In this document: in pieces, positions 25,839 to 35,706 of the stretch
Layout: every line of letters starts with the position of its first letter
Numbering within the stretch: position 1 is the stretch's first letter
NCBI RefSeq assembly: GCF_002847445.1
Contig: NZ_CP025430.1
Coordinates: forward strand, 1,550,001 to 1,614,000
DNA length: 64,000 bases
DNA from: Paracoccus zhejiangensis
GTDB lineage: Bacteria; Pseudomonadota; Alphaproteobacteria; Rhodobacterales; Rhodobacteraceae
Direction: 5' to 3'
Notes under the pieces: model-generated
The model's input: the letters and a program-made list of their open reading frames with translations, nothing else
Told to the model about the DNA's origin: nothing
The model's database searches: none
Program-made: the position numbers and the translations under genes

Positions 25839-28600
25839 GCATTGGCCTCCATGCGCGTGAGCGCCTGGTCGTACCAGAGCAGCAGCTTCTCATCCTCCTG
25901 CAACGCCTCTTCCGGGATCTTCTGGGCAATGCCTATGATCGTCTTGTAGTCCCTCGCTGCCCAGGCGGTCTTGAAGCCGGCGCGCAGCACCTCGAGCCTG
26001 AACTCCTTGAGCCGGCGGCCGGGGGCGGACTTGTAGCTCTCGAACTCCTTCAGCAGCGACCGTTCGCGCTTCTGCTCCAGGTCCTTCGCCTTGCTCGGGT
26101 CGGGGACGTACCAGCGGTCCTTGCCCTTCGCCTTCAGACGTGGATCGTCTTTCTCCAGCCCGCGAAAATCCTTGAAGTTCGTCGAAAGGTAGCTGTGGAT
26201 CTGGTTCGGGACTTCGCCTTTGCCGTCATACTGCAGGAAGTTGTCTTCGAGCAGTGTGGCAAGCTCGGGCTTTTCTTCATGCTTGCGCCACCCGGCGCCC
26301 ATCTGGACCGTGAACTCGGGATGCACGTCCTGATAGGTGGACGGGCGCTTGCGCAGGAAGTCCGTCAGCCAGTCGATGGCCGAACGCTCGTCCGAGACGA
26401 AGAGTTCGATCTGAGGAGCTTGGGCCGCTTGCGCGCGCTTTCGGTCATAGTCGGCAACCTGCTCGGGTAGGAACACCATCCCGTCGCGCTCGGGGTAGCG
26501 GTTGCGTAGCCCGTCGAGGAATTCCTCTGTCGAGAGCGGAACAGGGAAGTCGTGGCGAACGAACCACGCCACCATCCGGTCGTAGATGCGCCGCGGATCG
26601 CGCTCGACGACGATCTCGAGGATCCCGCTGTTCACCTTCGAAACAGGTAGTTGCCTGAGATGTGTCTCAACAAAGTCCCAGGCAGACTCGGGCGCAGCTC
26701 CACGTTCTTCCAGGCGTGTCTCGAGACCTCCATTCGGCTTATAGACCGAGATGACGAGATCCTGTTTCACAGCGGTAGTGGACGTAACTTGGCGATAGCT
26801 TCCGAGTACTTTATCGAGTGCCGTCACTTCCGCTACAACGAAGCCTGCCTGCTGCAGCGCAACCTGGATTGCATTCCACACTGCAGCCTTGCTGTTTGAA
26901 AATACAACCGTCATCCAGCGACCCGGCTTCAACACACGATGGTACTCTGCGAAGCACCTCTGCATAAGGTGCTGATAGTCCGGCAGAGCTTTTTTCTTGA
27001 ATCGATCAATGATCGCCTCGGGAGTCGCATCTGTGGTTACACCGTGCCAAACCTCGATCAAGTAGTTGAGGTCGGCATAATAAATGTTCTCGCCAAAGGG
27101 AGGGTCAGTGAATATGTAGTCGACGGAATCATCAGGAATATCGATTTGCGTGGCGCTGCCTGTGGATATAATCGAAGTACCGGGAACTGGCTCAAACTTT
27201 GAAAACGTGCGCGCAAGACGTTTTCCACGTGCTCCAATAGCATACCAGGGTGAAACCTCACAGGTATGCGACGGTACATAGTATACACCAGGCAAGTACT
27301 TGTTGACTTGCTTGAAGCCTTGGGGCTGGAACCGGTTTAGCACGGACATGGTCCAAATTGCTTGCTCAACGACATAGAGCAGCACCCGTTTCATTCGTTC
27401 GTCGACGTTGGAATCTGCCAAATCCCACATCGTACCTAGTGCGTGTGCCGCTCTGGGTAGGAAGAAATGATGAATATGAGTGATGCCTGAATAGTCCATC
27501 CTTGCTCGCTCATGCGTCATATGCATTGGCGGTATCAAAGATTTTGGCACCGAGCTTGGGATATCAATCTCAGCAATTCTCTGAATAATCTTCAGATCAG
27601 AATTATCCGGCTTCTTTTCGTACTTTTCGCCCCCTACGGTATACCTAATCAGGGCCGGCTCCCGTTTCGGAGTCTTTACGTTTTCGCCAATGGCAGCGTC
27701 AAACTGATTGGTGTAGAGCCTGTCGAGCCTCTTCTTCGTGAGTTCAGCATTGCAAGACGGACAGGAGAAACTATCTCTAACCTTCTTCGTTTCCTGATCC
27801 ATCGCCTCAGCTACAAAGTTTATCTCTGCGCTGCATTCTGGACAGGTAAATACTTCACTCCAAATAGTGTACTCAATTCTGCCTTTAGTCTTTCCATCTG
27901 AGTGAAGCGTCTCGTACATCCAGCCAATTTTTTGGCTAGTTGCTTCAAGAAGTTTCTCAAACTCCACCTCAAAGCCAGGCACATCAAAAGGAATCGTCTG
28001 ATTAGCGGAGATAAATGTAGCAACAGGGGCTAGGTCGCCTACTATTGCTCGCCTGGCGCCCCATCTTGGTGCGGGAAGACCTGCCTTGTGTCGCTCAAGT
28101 TCGATTTGATGGCGATATGCCAGAGGTGCGGCGTCGCACCACTGTGCAGCTATGGCTGTCATTCCGGAGCCGGAAAACCCATCAAGTACCGTGTCTCCCG
28201 GGTCAGTGAAGTGAAGAATGGACGGCACAATGGCAAGATGAGGAACCTTCGTATGATAGGCATGTGCCTGGTAGACTTGGTCCGATTTTCCCACTGACAC
28301 ATCAATCGCCAACGGCTCGCGGGAATACTCATGGCCCGGATCGTAGGGCTTCCCATAATGCTCGACGAAATCCGCCAGCCATGGGTTTGGACACGCCGTG
28401 TAGTAGGGCGGATCCGACATCGCGAGGATCGCCTCATCCGATCCCTGCGGAAATCCCTCTTGGTTCCGGAACGCCGGATCCTTCAGCTTCTCGGCCAGCA
28501 ACCCGAGGAAATGCTCCCGCCGCGCGTCCTCGCTCGGGAATGTCACGCCAAGGCATTCAACCGAACCGGCGGCGTTCTTCGTGTGAAGTAAGTCGTTCAT
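25835..28600 (-). CDS. pglXI: BREX type 3 adenine-specific DNA methyltransferase PglXI
   Basis: 921 aa. It has a permuted amino-methyltransferase layout with DPPY at 63-66 before the SAM-binding motif LDGFSGSGMT (139-148), and a second DPPF at 499-502. Two CxxC pairs (CPEC 253-256, CPSC 280-283) form a likely zinc ribbon. It would mark host DNA so BREX ignores it. It begins 12 bases after the HEPN-gene stop, with TAAGGCGA as a possible ribosome-binding site. GC content drops in the middle third (about 26700-28100), which reads more AT-rich than its neighbours. Confidence 0.93.
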   Translation of the reverse strand: MNDLLHTKNAAGSVECLGVTFPSEDARREHFLGLLAEKLKDPAFRNQEGFPQGSDEAILAMSDPPYYTACPNPWLADFVEHYGKPYDPGHEYSREPLAIDVSVGKSDQVYQAHAYHTKVPHLAIVPSILHFTDPGDTVLDGFSGSGMTAIAAQWCDAAPLAYRHQIELERHKAGLPAPRWGARRAIVGDLAPVATFISANQTIPFDVPGFEVEFEKLLEATSQKIGWMYETLHSDGKTKGRIEYTIWSEVFTCPECSAEINFVAEAMDQETKKVRDSFSCPSCNAELTKKRLDRLYTNQFDAAIGENVKTPKREPALIRYTVGGEKYEKKPDNSDLKIIQRIAEIDIPSSVPKSLIPPMHMTHERARMDYSGITHIHHFFLPRAAHALGTMWDLADSNVDERMKRVLLYVVEQAIWTMSVLNRFQPQGFKQVNKYLPGVYYVPSHTCEVSPWYAIGARGKRLARTFSKFEPVPGTSIISTGSATQIDIPDDSVDYIFTDPPFGENIYYADLNYLIEVWHGVTTDATPEAIIDRFKKKALPDYQHLMQRCFAEYHRVLKPGRWMTVVFSNSKAAVWNAIQVALQQAGFVVAEVTALDKVLGSYRQVTSTTAVKQDLVISVYKPNGGLETRLEERGAAPESAWDFVETHLRQLPVSKVNSGILEIVVERDPRRIYDRMVAWFVRHDFPVPLSTEEFLDGLRNRYPERDGMVFLPEQVADYDRKRAQAAQAPQIELFVSDERSAIDWLTDFLRKRPSTYQDVHPEFTVQMGAGWRKHEEKPELATLLEDNFLQYDGKGEVPNQIHSYLSTNFKDFRGLEKDDPRLKAKGKDRWYVPDPSKAKDLEQKRERSLLKEFESYKSAPGRRLKEFRLEVLRAGFKTAWAARDYKTIIGIAQKIPEEALQEDEKLLLWYDQALTRMEANA

Positions 28601-28612
28601 GATGTCATCGCC

Positions 28613-29974
28613 TTAAGGGTTCTCGGCCAGTTTTTGTTGAAGGCCAGGATACGCATAGTATTCGGAAGCGTCGCCTTCCATTCGTGCAATCTGTCCATCT
28701 ACGAATGCTTGCCAGTATTCGCGCGTTAGCCCGAGTATTGTTTTTGTCAGGTCGAACACTTGCTCGAGAACGTCAGGAGTTCCGCCGGCATACCAAATCT
28801 GATCGTTTTCCCTGACCGCACCTAAGAGCGCCTCAACATCGGCCTGCTCAAAGAAGGGTGCAGTTGGCAAAATCACGGACTGCCCAAGCATTTCTGCACC
28901 GCGAAAGCTTCCTGCGCCGGAGTAGAGATCAATAGCAGGCTGCACGAGTTCACGCCGCGGATGCTCGGAAACGACACTTATCTGCGTTGTCAGATCGAAA
29001 CCGTTGAACCGCTCAAGTAGAACCGCCGACAGTGGGGGAATGGCGAACGCGTCGAATGCCGCATGCGCCTTCAGGGATTCCACGTCGGCGGTTTCCAGAA
29101 GTCGCCGGATCCGCATCCGGTCCGGCTCCAACATCCAGTCCCAAAGCCGAGCATCGCTTTCGAGAAACGGACAAATGCTAAGCAATACATCGTCTTGTAT
29201 CTGCCCAACTTTCGCGGCGACAAAGGCCGGCATAATGCCGTCGTAGATTGCTGTTTTCGATTTGGCGATTTCCCGAAGGACGACGGCAAGCGTTCTAACT
29301 TTTGAAGCATACTTCGGCCGTTCCGCGCCGAAAGGCGCCGCGATGATCGCTTTAATGAGATTGACGACCAGCACGTCTTTCGCTCGGTCGAGATAACGGG
29401 CACGGAGGAACGTACCGATGTCTTCGGCAGTCGCAGGGAACGCAGGGCCGAGAAGATCTGCGTCGAACCGAGCTATGGCACTCTTACCCTGCAGTGGGGC
29501 GTGAATAAGAAGGTGCTGTAGGGCATGAACGATATGCGCCCGAACGAGTTCAGGTGATGGTTGAAACAACTCGTCTTCAACGACAAAAGCAGGATGCGCG
29601 CAGAGGTGCCGGTCCTCCTGTAGCCGTGCGAGCGCCGAATACTCATGTGGCGCCAGAAGCTCCAGATCGCTGTTGGCCTTATCGAGCAGCTCGCTTTCGA
29701 TTGACTGAAGCTTCCGCTTATCCTTCGCCGCGATGGCGGCATCGAGGTCCGTTACCAAGGCTCGAGGCGCGGCTTCACCTTGGCCGGCCAGTTCGCGCGC
29801 CTTTGCAATAATGTCGTAGGCGACCGCAATCCAGGTCGACATGATGGCCGAGCGCAGCGCTCCGCCGCGATAGGCCGTGATGGCTTCACCAATGAGGCGA
29901 CGCGCCTCTCGGTCTCTGACTGCCAGCACAAGGCTATCGATGTCGGAATGGCCAACGCTGACGCTCATGATCAT
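28613..29974 (-). CDS. HEPN-motif protein embedded in the BREX operon
   Basis: 453-aa protein that I do not recognise as a standard type 3 BREX component. The N-terminal ~140 residues are helical (RRLIGEAITAYRGGALRSAIMSTWIAVAYDIIAKAR cut here into two helices) and end with Arg122-His123-Leu-Cys-Ala-His127, which fits the HEPN ribonuclease signature R-[N/D/H]-x3-H. The rest is helical and lacks known motifs. The start overlaps the brxC stop by ATGA, so it is made with the BREX proteins. Toxic RNase, regulator or structural subunit are all possible. Confidence 0.75.
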   Translation of the reverse strand: MIMSVSVGHSDIDSLVLAVRDREARRLIGEAITAYRGGALRSAIMSTWIAVAYDIIAKARELAGQGEAAPRALVTDLDAAIAAKDKRKLQSIESELLDKANSDLELLAPHEYSALARLQEDRHLCAHPAFVVEDELFQPSPELVRAHIVHALQHLLIHAPLQGKSAIARFDADLLGPAFPATAEDIGTFLRARYLDRAKDVLVVNLIKAIIAAPFGAERPKYASKVRTLAVVLREIAKSKTAIYDGIMPAFVAAKVGQIQDDVLLSICPFLESDARLWDWMLEPDRMRIRRLLETADVESLKAHAAFDAFAIPPLSAVLLERFNGFDLTTQISVVSEHPRRELVQPAIDLYSGAGSFRGAEMLGQSVILPTAPFFEQADVEALLGAVRENDQIWYAGGTPDVLEQVFDLTKTILGLTREYWQAFVDGQIARMEGDASEYYAYPGLQQKLAENP

Positions 29975-32900
29975 TCCACCACGAAGCGCAACTTGGTGGT
30001 GTCCTTGCCCTTGCAGCGGTCGTTCAGGAATCCCTCGAAGCGCTTGCGCAGATCTTCGGGTGTGGCTGGGGACCCGCCTTGGAGCAGCGCCTGCTTGATC
30101 TCCTCGTCGGTCACGGTGATCCTCTCCAGTCCCGAGAGCGCCTCCTGAACGGCTGCGATGAACTCGGGCGTGACCATGTCGGGCAGCGCTCCGGTTTCAG
30201 CAAAGCCGCTCACGATTTTGCGGGACGAGGGCTTCAGCAGCTCGAAATTTGATTGAATGATCGGGTCCTCGAGGTTGTCGACCAGCGTCTGGACCCAGCT
30301 CTCGAGTAGTCGGTCGAGCTCGTCGTCGAGCTGCTTCAGCACGTTTCCAGCGGGCAGCAAATCGCCCTGTTCATTGGCGGGCCGGAAGTTGCAATGCGGG
30401 CAGACCGGGCTGGCCGCGAGCTCGGAGTCGACGAGGGCCGCGCAGCTTTTCAGCTTGTTCAGCTTCTCCTCGAAGCTCGTGAGCTGGCTGGTCGGCAATA
30501 GGGAGATGCCCGCCAAAGCACGCATCGAGACGAGCCGCGGATCCTTCTGCAGCGAAGCCTTCGTCTTGTCTTCTGCCACGCCCAGCCGGGCCTTGCTGTG
30601 CTGCGCCGTGTAGGCGGAGATGTAGTCCTTCTTGAGCTGGCCGAGCGTCTGCCTGTAATCGGATGCGTGCTGCGCGGTCCGGTCCGCAGTCAGCTTTTCG
30701 AGGACCTGCTTTCGCGTGTCTTGAGCCTTCTTCACCCAGTCGTGGTCGGGCGAAAGCACCGTTTCGGCCAGGGAGAGATAGCTCGCCGTGCTTCCAAGCT
30801 CACCGACCAACTCCAGCATCCGCTCGACCGCGCCCAAGACCTCGAGGTTCTTCTTCTGGGCCGCGATGTCGTCGGATCCGATACGCAGATTCTTCAACTT
30901 GCCGACGGTGTTGTAGGGCGCAAGGCTCTCAGAGAAGCTCTTCAGCGCTTCGAGCTTGGTGCGCCAGTCGGCGATCTCCTCCTCGCGCAGAAGCGGCTGT
31001 CCCCAGAAGCTAAGCCGGCCCTGCATGTCGGTCGTGGCGCTGAGCACCCGACGCGTGAGCTTGCTGACTTCCTCCTGGAGCCGCTTGACCGGCTCATCCG
31101 AGCCTTGCGTCGCCTGCTGGGCGAGGCCGGGCGGCAGATCGAGCATCTCGAACAGCGAGCGAAGGACTGCGACGTTGATTTCTTTCGGTGCTTCGATGTG
31201 CTTGAACTGCCTCAGGTCGTCCAGAGACCGTTCAGCCAGCAGCGTGAGCTTGCCGGAGTCGATCTTGTCGCCGGTGATGGCGAGGACGATGTCACCCGCA
31301 TAGACCAGCCCACCGAGCACTGTGACGAGCAGGTCCGGCTCGAGGCGGAATTTAAGCGGGGCGAAGTGCTCGACGTCACTATCTCCGCTGAGCAGCTCCG
31401 CGCGGTTCAGCACCTGGCCGTGCCCCTTGCCCTTCAAACGCGACAGCACCTCCTGGGCATAACGCGAGCGTGCCGGCTCGATGCGATCGCCGTCCAGCAT
31501 CTCCAGACCGTCGAGGATGACTATGGCATCCTTGGTGCGGTTCCCGCCGGCGAGCGCGCGCAGCGCGTTCCCGACAAGCTGCTTCCGGTTGGATTCCGTT
31601 ACCAGCGCCGAGAACGTCGGATAATCGGGCGCCACGTCGGCGAACTGGTGCTTGAGCGCCAAGCCAGAGATGATGTTTACCACATCCCTGAAGTTGATGC
31701 GCTCCTGGGGGCCTAGACGTGCTTTGTCGCGAAGCGAGACGCCCTTGGTCCACTCCTGCAGAGTTTTGGCCTTGCCCTGATAGGTGACCTCGTAGGCTGT
31801 CATCTGCTTTTCCTGCAGCCACTTGCTCATGTCGCGCAGAGCGTCATTGGCCTTGTCGAGGTAGATTGACTTCGCGCCACCACTGGCTGTCGACGCAAGG
31901 TCCTGCGCTGCGGCATAGAAGGAAAGGTAGCGACGGATCGCATCGTCGAGGCCCTTCAGGCGGAAGAATACCTCGTCAGGCTTTTGGTCGTCGCGGAAGC
32001 GCGGCGGCTCGAACGGCTGGATGAAGTAAATGTAGAAGTCCCGCTCGGGCTGGGCGGTCGGCCGGTCGTTCGGAGCGCCGAAGAACAGGTAGCCGTCTCG
32101 CTCGACCCTGCGTTCTTGCCACTCGACCTGATACTGCCAGATCTGGTGACCTGTGACATAGCTGGCTTCGTCGGTGCGTTCCATGAGTCGGCGGATCGCG
32201 CTGTAGTAGGCGCGATCAAGCGCATCGTCGGAAAGGGTTTCAGCGCGCTTTTCGATCTGGGCGTCGTAGTCGACGTCCTTTTTGAGGTCGAGATAGTACT
32301 GCTCGGTGTCGGGCGCCTTGGAGATGAACTGGCCGTTGACAGTCTTAAGCGTCTCTCGAAGCACGGTCTGGACCTGAGAGAGAAGGTCAGCCTCAGGATC
32401 GCCGCCCATGTCCTCGATGCCTGGCTGATACAGGCAAAGCGCGTCGCGGAGCTCCTCCGCGGTCGGGCCGACAGGCACATAGATGTCACCGCCGGTCGTC
32501 AGGCGGTGAACCGAAAGCCCGTTGATGATCCGCAGCGCCATGGGCCTGTAGGCCGGGCGGGTGAACGCCTTGGTTACGCGCTCCGTCAGCACCTCCGAAA
32601 CCTTGAGCACCGGGCCGATGTTCGGGTCCGCTCGCAGGACTTGGTTCAACTTCACCGTATCCCAGAACTTGTCGTAGCCGATGAGGCCCGGCCGATCTTC
32701 CGGCACCTCGTCGTCCAGGATCGCTTGGATCTGGTCGCGGAGCGTTACAAGAGCGCCGCGTTTCTCTGTGAACACCAGCCGTTCGAAGGTGCCGATGTAA
32801 TCGGGATGGACGGGGAACAGCCGGACATACTCGTCCATGCGCTCGTTCATGGAGCCGTAAAACTTGGCGAAGGGGGTGAGATATCCTCGGATCTTGTCTT

Positions 32901-33702
32901 GCTGGTCGGATGTTTTTTTCAGCAAGCGTTCCGCCACCACGAAGCTCACGTCTTGACGCGCCAGTAGGACCTGAGTGAAGCGGTCCTTCACGCGACGCAG
33001 ACTGTCGGCGACATGCTGAAAGCGGCTGCTGTCGAAAATCGCTTCCTGCACGCCGGCCACAAACCGGAAGCGCAGGTGTTTGGTTACTTCGCCGATCTCG
33101 CGCAGGAAGGACAGATCGAGCACCAGATCGTGATCACGGCGGGAGCGAAGGTAGTCGAGGAACTCGTCCACAACGAGAAGAATGCCTTGGTTCGGATGAA
33201 CCTCGGCAAACGCCGCCATCATCTCCTCAAAAGCCGCCTTGTTGTTCGTGACCCTGTCGGCGGGCGGGAATGCGTAGCTGACGCCGTTTTTTTCGAGGAA
33301 CAGCTCGAGCTGCTGAGTGATGATATCCCGGAGAGACATCTGGCTCGAAATCTCGATCCGATGGACCTTGAATTTGCCGGCAATGGCTTCTGCTGCCTCA
33401 GCGACTTTGGCGTGCTGAATCAGCTGAGCATAAGCGGCGTCCTCGGCGACCAACGACAGCACCGACATCAAGTGCGATTTACCGGTCCCGTAGTTGCCAA
33501 CGACGAGAACACCGGTATGGTCGACCGCCTCGTCAAATGACAGCTGAGGGATCATGAGCTTCGCGATACGCTCGGCCATGTCATCGGACATGACGTAGGT
33601 CGAAACCAGTTTCTTCCCTTCATCTGGACGATTGGCGTCCAACAGCTGGATGACTGACTCGATCGGCTCGAACTGAATAAGATCACTATAGCGCATCGAC
33701 AT
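29971..33702 (-). CDS. brxC: BREX ATPase BrxC/PglY
   Basis: About 1243 aa, matching the size of BrxC. Walker A is VVGNYGTGKSH near residue 75 and Walker B is ILLVVDEFLDYL near 180; a long helical region with coiled-coil character follows, and one CPHC pair lies near 1125. BrxC is the large AAA-like ATPase common to BREX systems. The ATG at 33702 has GGGGGAAGG just upstream; a GTG at 33720 overlapping the brxF stop is the alternative start. Confidence 0.93.
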   Translation of the reverse strand: MSMRYSDLIQFEPIESVIQLLDANRPDEGKKLVSTYVMSDDMAERIAKLMIPQLSFDEAVDHTGVLVVGNYGTGKSHLMSVLSLVAEDAAYAQLIQHAKVAEAAEAIAGKFKVHRIEISSQMSLRDIITQQLELFLEKNGVSYAFPPADRVTNNKAAFEEMMAAFAEVHPNQGILLVVDEFLDYLRSRRDHDLVLDLSFLREIGEVTKHLRFRFVAGVQEAIFDSSRFQHVADSLRRVKDRFTQVLLARQDVSFVVAERLLKKTSDQQDKIRGYLTPFAKFYGSMNERMDEYVRLFPVHPDYIGTFERLVFTEKRGALVTLRDQIQAILDDEVPEDRPGLIGYDKFWDTVKLNQVLRADPNIGPVLKVSEVLTERVTKAFTRPAYRPMALRIINGLSVHRLTTGGDIYVPVGPTAEELRDALCLYQPGIEDMGGDPEADLLSQVQTVLRETLKTVNGQFISKAPDTEQYYLDLKKDVDYDAQIEKRAETLSDDALDRAYYSAIRRLMERTDEASYVTGHQIWQYQVEWQERRVERDGYLFFGAPNDRPTAQPERDFYIYFIQPFEPPRFRDDQKPDEVFFRLKGLDDAIRRYLSFYAAAQDLASTASGGAKSIYLDKANDALRDMSKWLQEKQMTAYEVTYQGKAKTLQEWTKGVSLRDKARLGPQERINFRDVVNIISGLALKHQFADVAPDYPTFSALVTESNRKQLVGNALRALAGGNRTKDAIVILDGLEMLDGDRIEPARSRYAQEVLSRLKGKGHGQVLNRAELLSGDSDVEHFAPLKFRLEPDLLVTVLGGLVYAGDIVLAITGDKIDSGKLTLLAERSLDDLRQFKHIEAPKEINVAVLRSLFEMLDLPPGLAQQATQGSDEPVKRLQEEVSKLTRRVLSATTDMQGRLSFWGQPLLREEEIADWRTKLEALKSFSESLAPYNTVGKLKNLRIGSDDIAAQKKNLEVLGAVERMLELVGELGSTASYLSLAETVLSPDHDWVKKAQDTRKQVLEKLTADRTAQHASDYRQTLGQLKKDYISAYTAQHSKARLGVAEDKTKASLQKDPRLVSMRALAGISLLPTSQLTSFEEKLNKLKSCAALVDSELAASPVCPHCNFRPANEQGDLLPAGNVLKQLDDELDRLLESWVQTLVDNLEDPIIQSNFELLKPSSRKIVSGFAETGALPDMVTPEFIAAVQEALSGLERITVTDEEIKQALLQGGSPATPEDLRKRFEGFLNDRCKGKDTTKLRFVVE

Positions 33703-33716
33703 CGCGCCTTCCCCCG

Positions 33717-34175
33717 TCACTTAATTTCGAATGGGACCAGGCCATTGATGCCGTAGTCCTGATACTCTGGATGGCCCGCCCTGCCATAGGAAAGTCGACC
33801 GTCTCGAACCTCCCCCGGCCACGCGCAAATGACGCGCCGCGCGTGGGCGTGTCGCTTCAGAAAGTCGAGCGGATTGAGCAGCAGCGTGCGGTCGAAAAGC
33901 AGCTCAATGTTGTCTAGCAGCAGCAGTCCTTGGCGCGCTGTCTCGTCGGTTAGATCCTTCATCAGGTCTGCTGCCTGAAGGTGACGACGCGTGCTGGGTA
34001 CTGTGAGAAGCTGTCGCCCGAGCGCTGCCCCTACATTCAAGACAGGGACGTTCCTGCGCTGAGACAGCTGCGCAAGCAGAGCGGTCTTGCCGGACCGAGG
34101 CGGACCGATCAGAAGCACCAGCTTGCTGTTCAGGCTGGTGATGTCGTCGACAAGCTTCTCAAGTCTCTCAATCAT
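33717..34175 (-). CDS. brxF: BREX type 3 small ATPase BrxF
   Basis: 152 aa with Walker A LLIGPPRSGKT (21-31) and Walker B LLLLDNIELLFD (84-95). A short P-loop protein immediately before brxC is specific to type 3 BREX. Both ends overlap neighbours by 4 bases. Confidence 0.9.
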   Translation of the reverse strand: MIERLEKLVDDITSLNSKLVLLIGPPRSGKTALLAQLSQRRNVPVLNVGAALGRQLLTVPSTRRHLQAADLMKDLTDETARQGLLLLDNIELLFDRTLLLNPLDFLKRHAHARRVICAWPGEVRDGRLSYGRAGHPEYQDYGINGLVPFEIK

Positions 34176-35068
34176 CTGCCAGCCCCACTCCCTGAAGCGC
34201 CGATAAGAGACGACGCTCGTGCATTGAGCTCTGCGGCGTTCAGCAGCACGATTTGTTGGTCTTGCGGCTTCCTAGCGCCGGGATCAGTATCAAGCCCGAG
34301 ACGCCTGAGCGCGTAGTACAGCAATGCCCGCCGGACTATGATCTTCGCCTTGCCGGCCCGCATGCCGTAGTCGAGCGCGATGACCTTCGCCTGCGTCTCC
34401 GATAGGTCTGGGTGGGGGGCGACTTCTAGGGTGACCTCTGAGTGCCAGTCGCGGTCATTCTCGGCCGAGGTGTCGCTCTCCCGCGATCCGCGGATGTCGA
34501 GGATCCGTGAGAGCAGGAAGTCCTTGAAGCTTTCGTCGTTAAGGCAGAACGCCCGCGCGTGCCAGCGGAAGCCGTCGAAGGCGATGGCGTGAGGTGCAAT
34601 CCAGCGCCATTGCGGCTCGGGGCTGGACAGGGATTGATATTTGACCTCGATCGCCTCGGAGCGACGGATGGCGCCGACCACGGAGCGGAGCGTCACCGGA
34701 TTGACCCCGCGCACCGGCGTCGGCGCGGCCGCATAGGGCGGGAGACCCGCGATCCAGGAATCCTCGCGGTCGAGGATCCCGTCCGCCACCGATCGCAGCT
34801 GCGCGAGGTAGCGGCTGGCGTCAGGTTCGAGGAACTGGGGCTTGAAGCCTGAGCCACGGACATAGGTCCGAGCGCTCTTGTCATAGACCATGTTCTCCGG
34901 CGCGAAGCCGATGTAACGGTTCAGGTCGGTGGACGCCTGGTTCACCGAGACCCCGAACTGGTCCATCAGATCGCTTCGGTTCACATGCCCCTCCCAGAAC
35001 AGGCGGAACTCAATGAACTCGAGGCGCTGCTCGACGCCCCAGCGAAGTTCCGACCTGTCGCTCTCCAT
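34172..35068 (-). CDS. brxR: WYL-domain transcriptional regulator, BrxR-like
   Basis: 298 aa. The N-terminal winged helix (RLEFIEFRLFWEGHVNRSDL, then FGVSVNQASTDL) is followed by a WYL domain (IEVKYQSLSS…WRWIAPHAIAFDGFRWHARAF) and a C-terminal WCX-like part. BrxR proteins are autorepressors at the head of BREX operons and may sense nucleic acid or nucleotide ligands. The ATG at 35068 is chosen for its GGGAGA ribosome-binding site; 35116 is possible. The promoter should lie in 35069-35225. Confidence 0.88.
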   Translation of the reverse strand: MESDRSELRWGVEQRLEFIEFRLFWEGHVNRSDLMDQFGVSVNQASTDLNRYIGFAPENMVYDKSARTYVRGSGFKPQFLEPDASRYLAQLRSVADGILDREDSWIAGLPPYAAAPTPVRGVNPVTLRSVVGAIRRSEAIEVKYQSLSSPEPQWRWIAPHAIAFDGFRWHARAFCLNDESFKDFLLSRILDIRGSRESDTSAENDRDWHSEVTLEVAPHPDLSETQAKVIALDYGMRAGKAKIIVRRALLYYALRRLGLDTDPGARKPQDQQIVLLNAAELNARASSLIGASGSGAGR

Positions 35069-35225
35069 CACGCTCTCCCGGCTCGGGCGATGCGCACGAT
35101 AACTATGCGCGCCCATTTACTGGGCCTAAGCCGAGGCTAGCCGAGCCGGGAAGGTGGCGCAATCGAAATGCGCCGCAAATCAGAGCTTTGGAGCGTGACT
35201 TGCGGCCGGGAAGTTGCCAATGGCG

Positions 35226-35429
35226 TCAGAACGCGGCGATCCGCTGGTCAGCTGTGGATTGAATGACCTCTTGCTCGAACGCCTCGATGTCGCTGACGCG
35301 GTACACGACGCGTCCGCCGAGCTTCATGTATGCCGGGCCTTCGCCAGCCCACCGCCACCGCTCTAGGGTGCGGTGCGAGATGGTCCAGCGGTCGGCGAGT
35401 TCTTTCTGGGTCATGCAGTTCCGTTTCAT
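35226..35429 (-). CDS. AlpA-like helix-turn-helix protein
   Basis: 67 aa: MTQKELADRWTISHRTLERWRW, then GPAYMKLGGRVVYRVSDIEAFE, the standard excisionase/AlpA winged-helix pattern. The ATG at 35429 follows GGAGGA by 5 bases. It sits upstream of brxR on the same strand, separated by 157 bases. It may be a recombination or regulatory gene from a different element than the AlpA-like gene at 8753. Confidence 0.78.
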   Translation of the reverse strand: MKRNCMTQKELADRWTISHRTLERWRWAGEGPAYMKLGGRVVYRVSDIEAFEQEVIQSTADQRIAAF

Positions 35430-35706
35430 GTCTTCCTCCATTCGAGCAACTCGGTGTGGTTGCGTCCAAACGAAGGCGTGAAAGAAAATGCGAGGCAAGT
35501 CAGTTGGTTGCGCAATTCCGCGCATTGCGTCTGGTTTGGCGACGGCGGGGCCTCCAAGCGGCGATCAGCGCCCAGGTCTTGGGAAGTTCCGAACGGACGT
35601 AACCCAGAGAAAGCGATCAATAATCGCTCGGAGACGAGCGCTCTCGTGCAGTTCTGCCAGCGCGTGACTGCGGGACTCTGAGTCGAGATTTTCGATGACT
35701 CATTCC

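Noticed and set aside
30598..31716. Plus-strand frame inside brxC
   Set aside because: Antisense shadow in a gene with intact Walker motifs.
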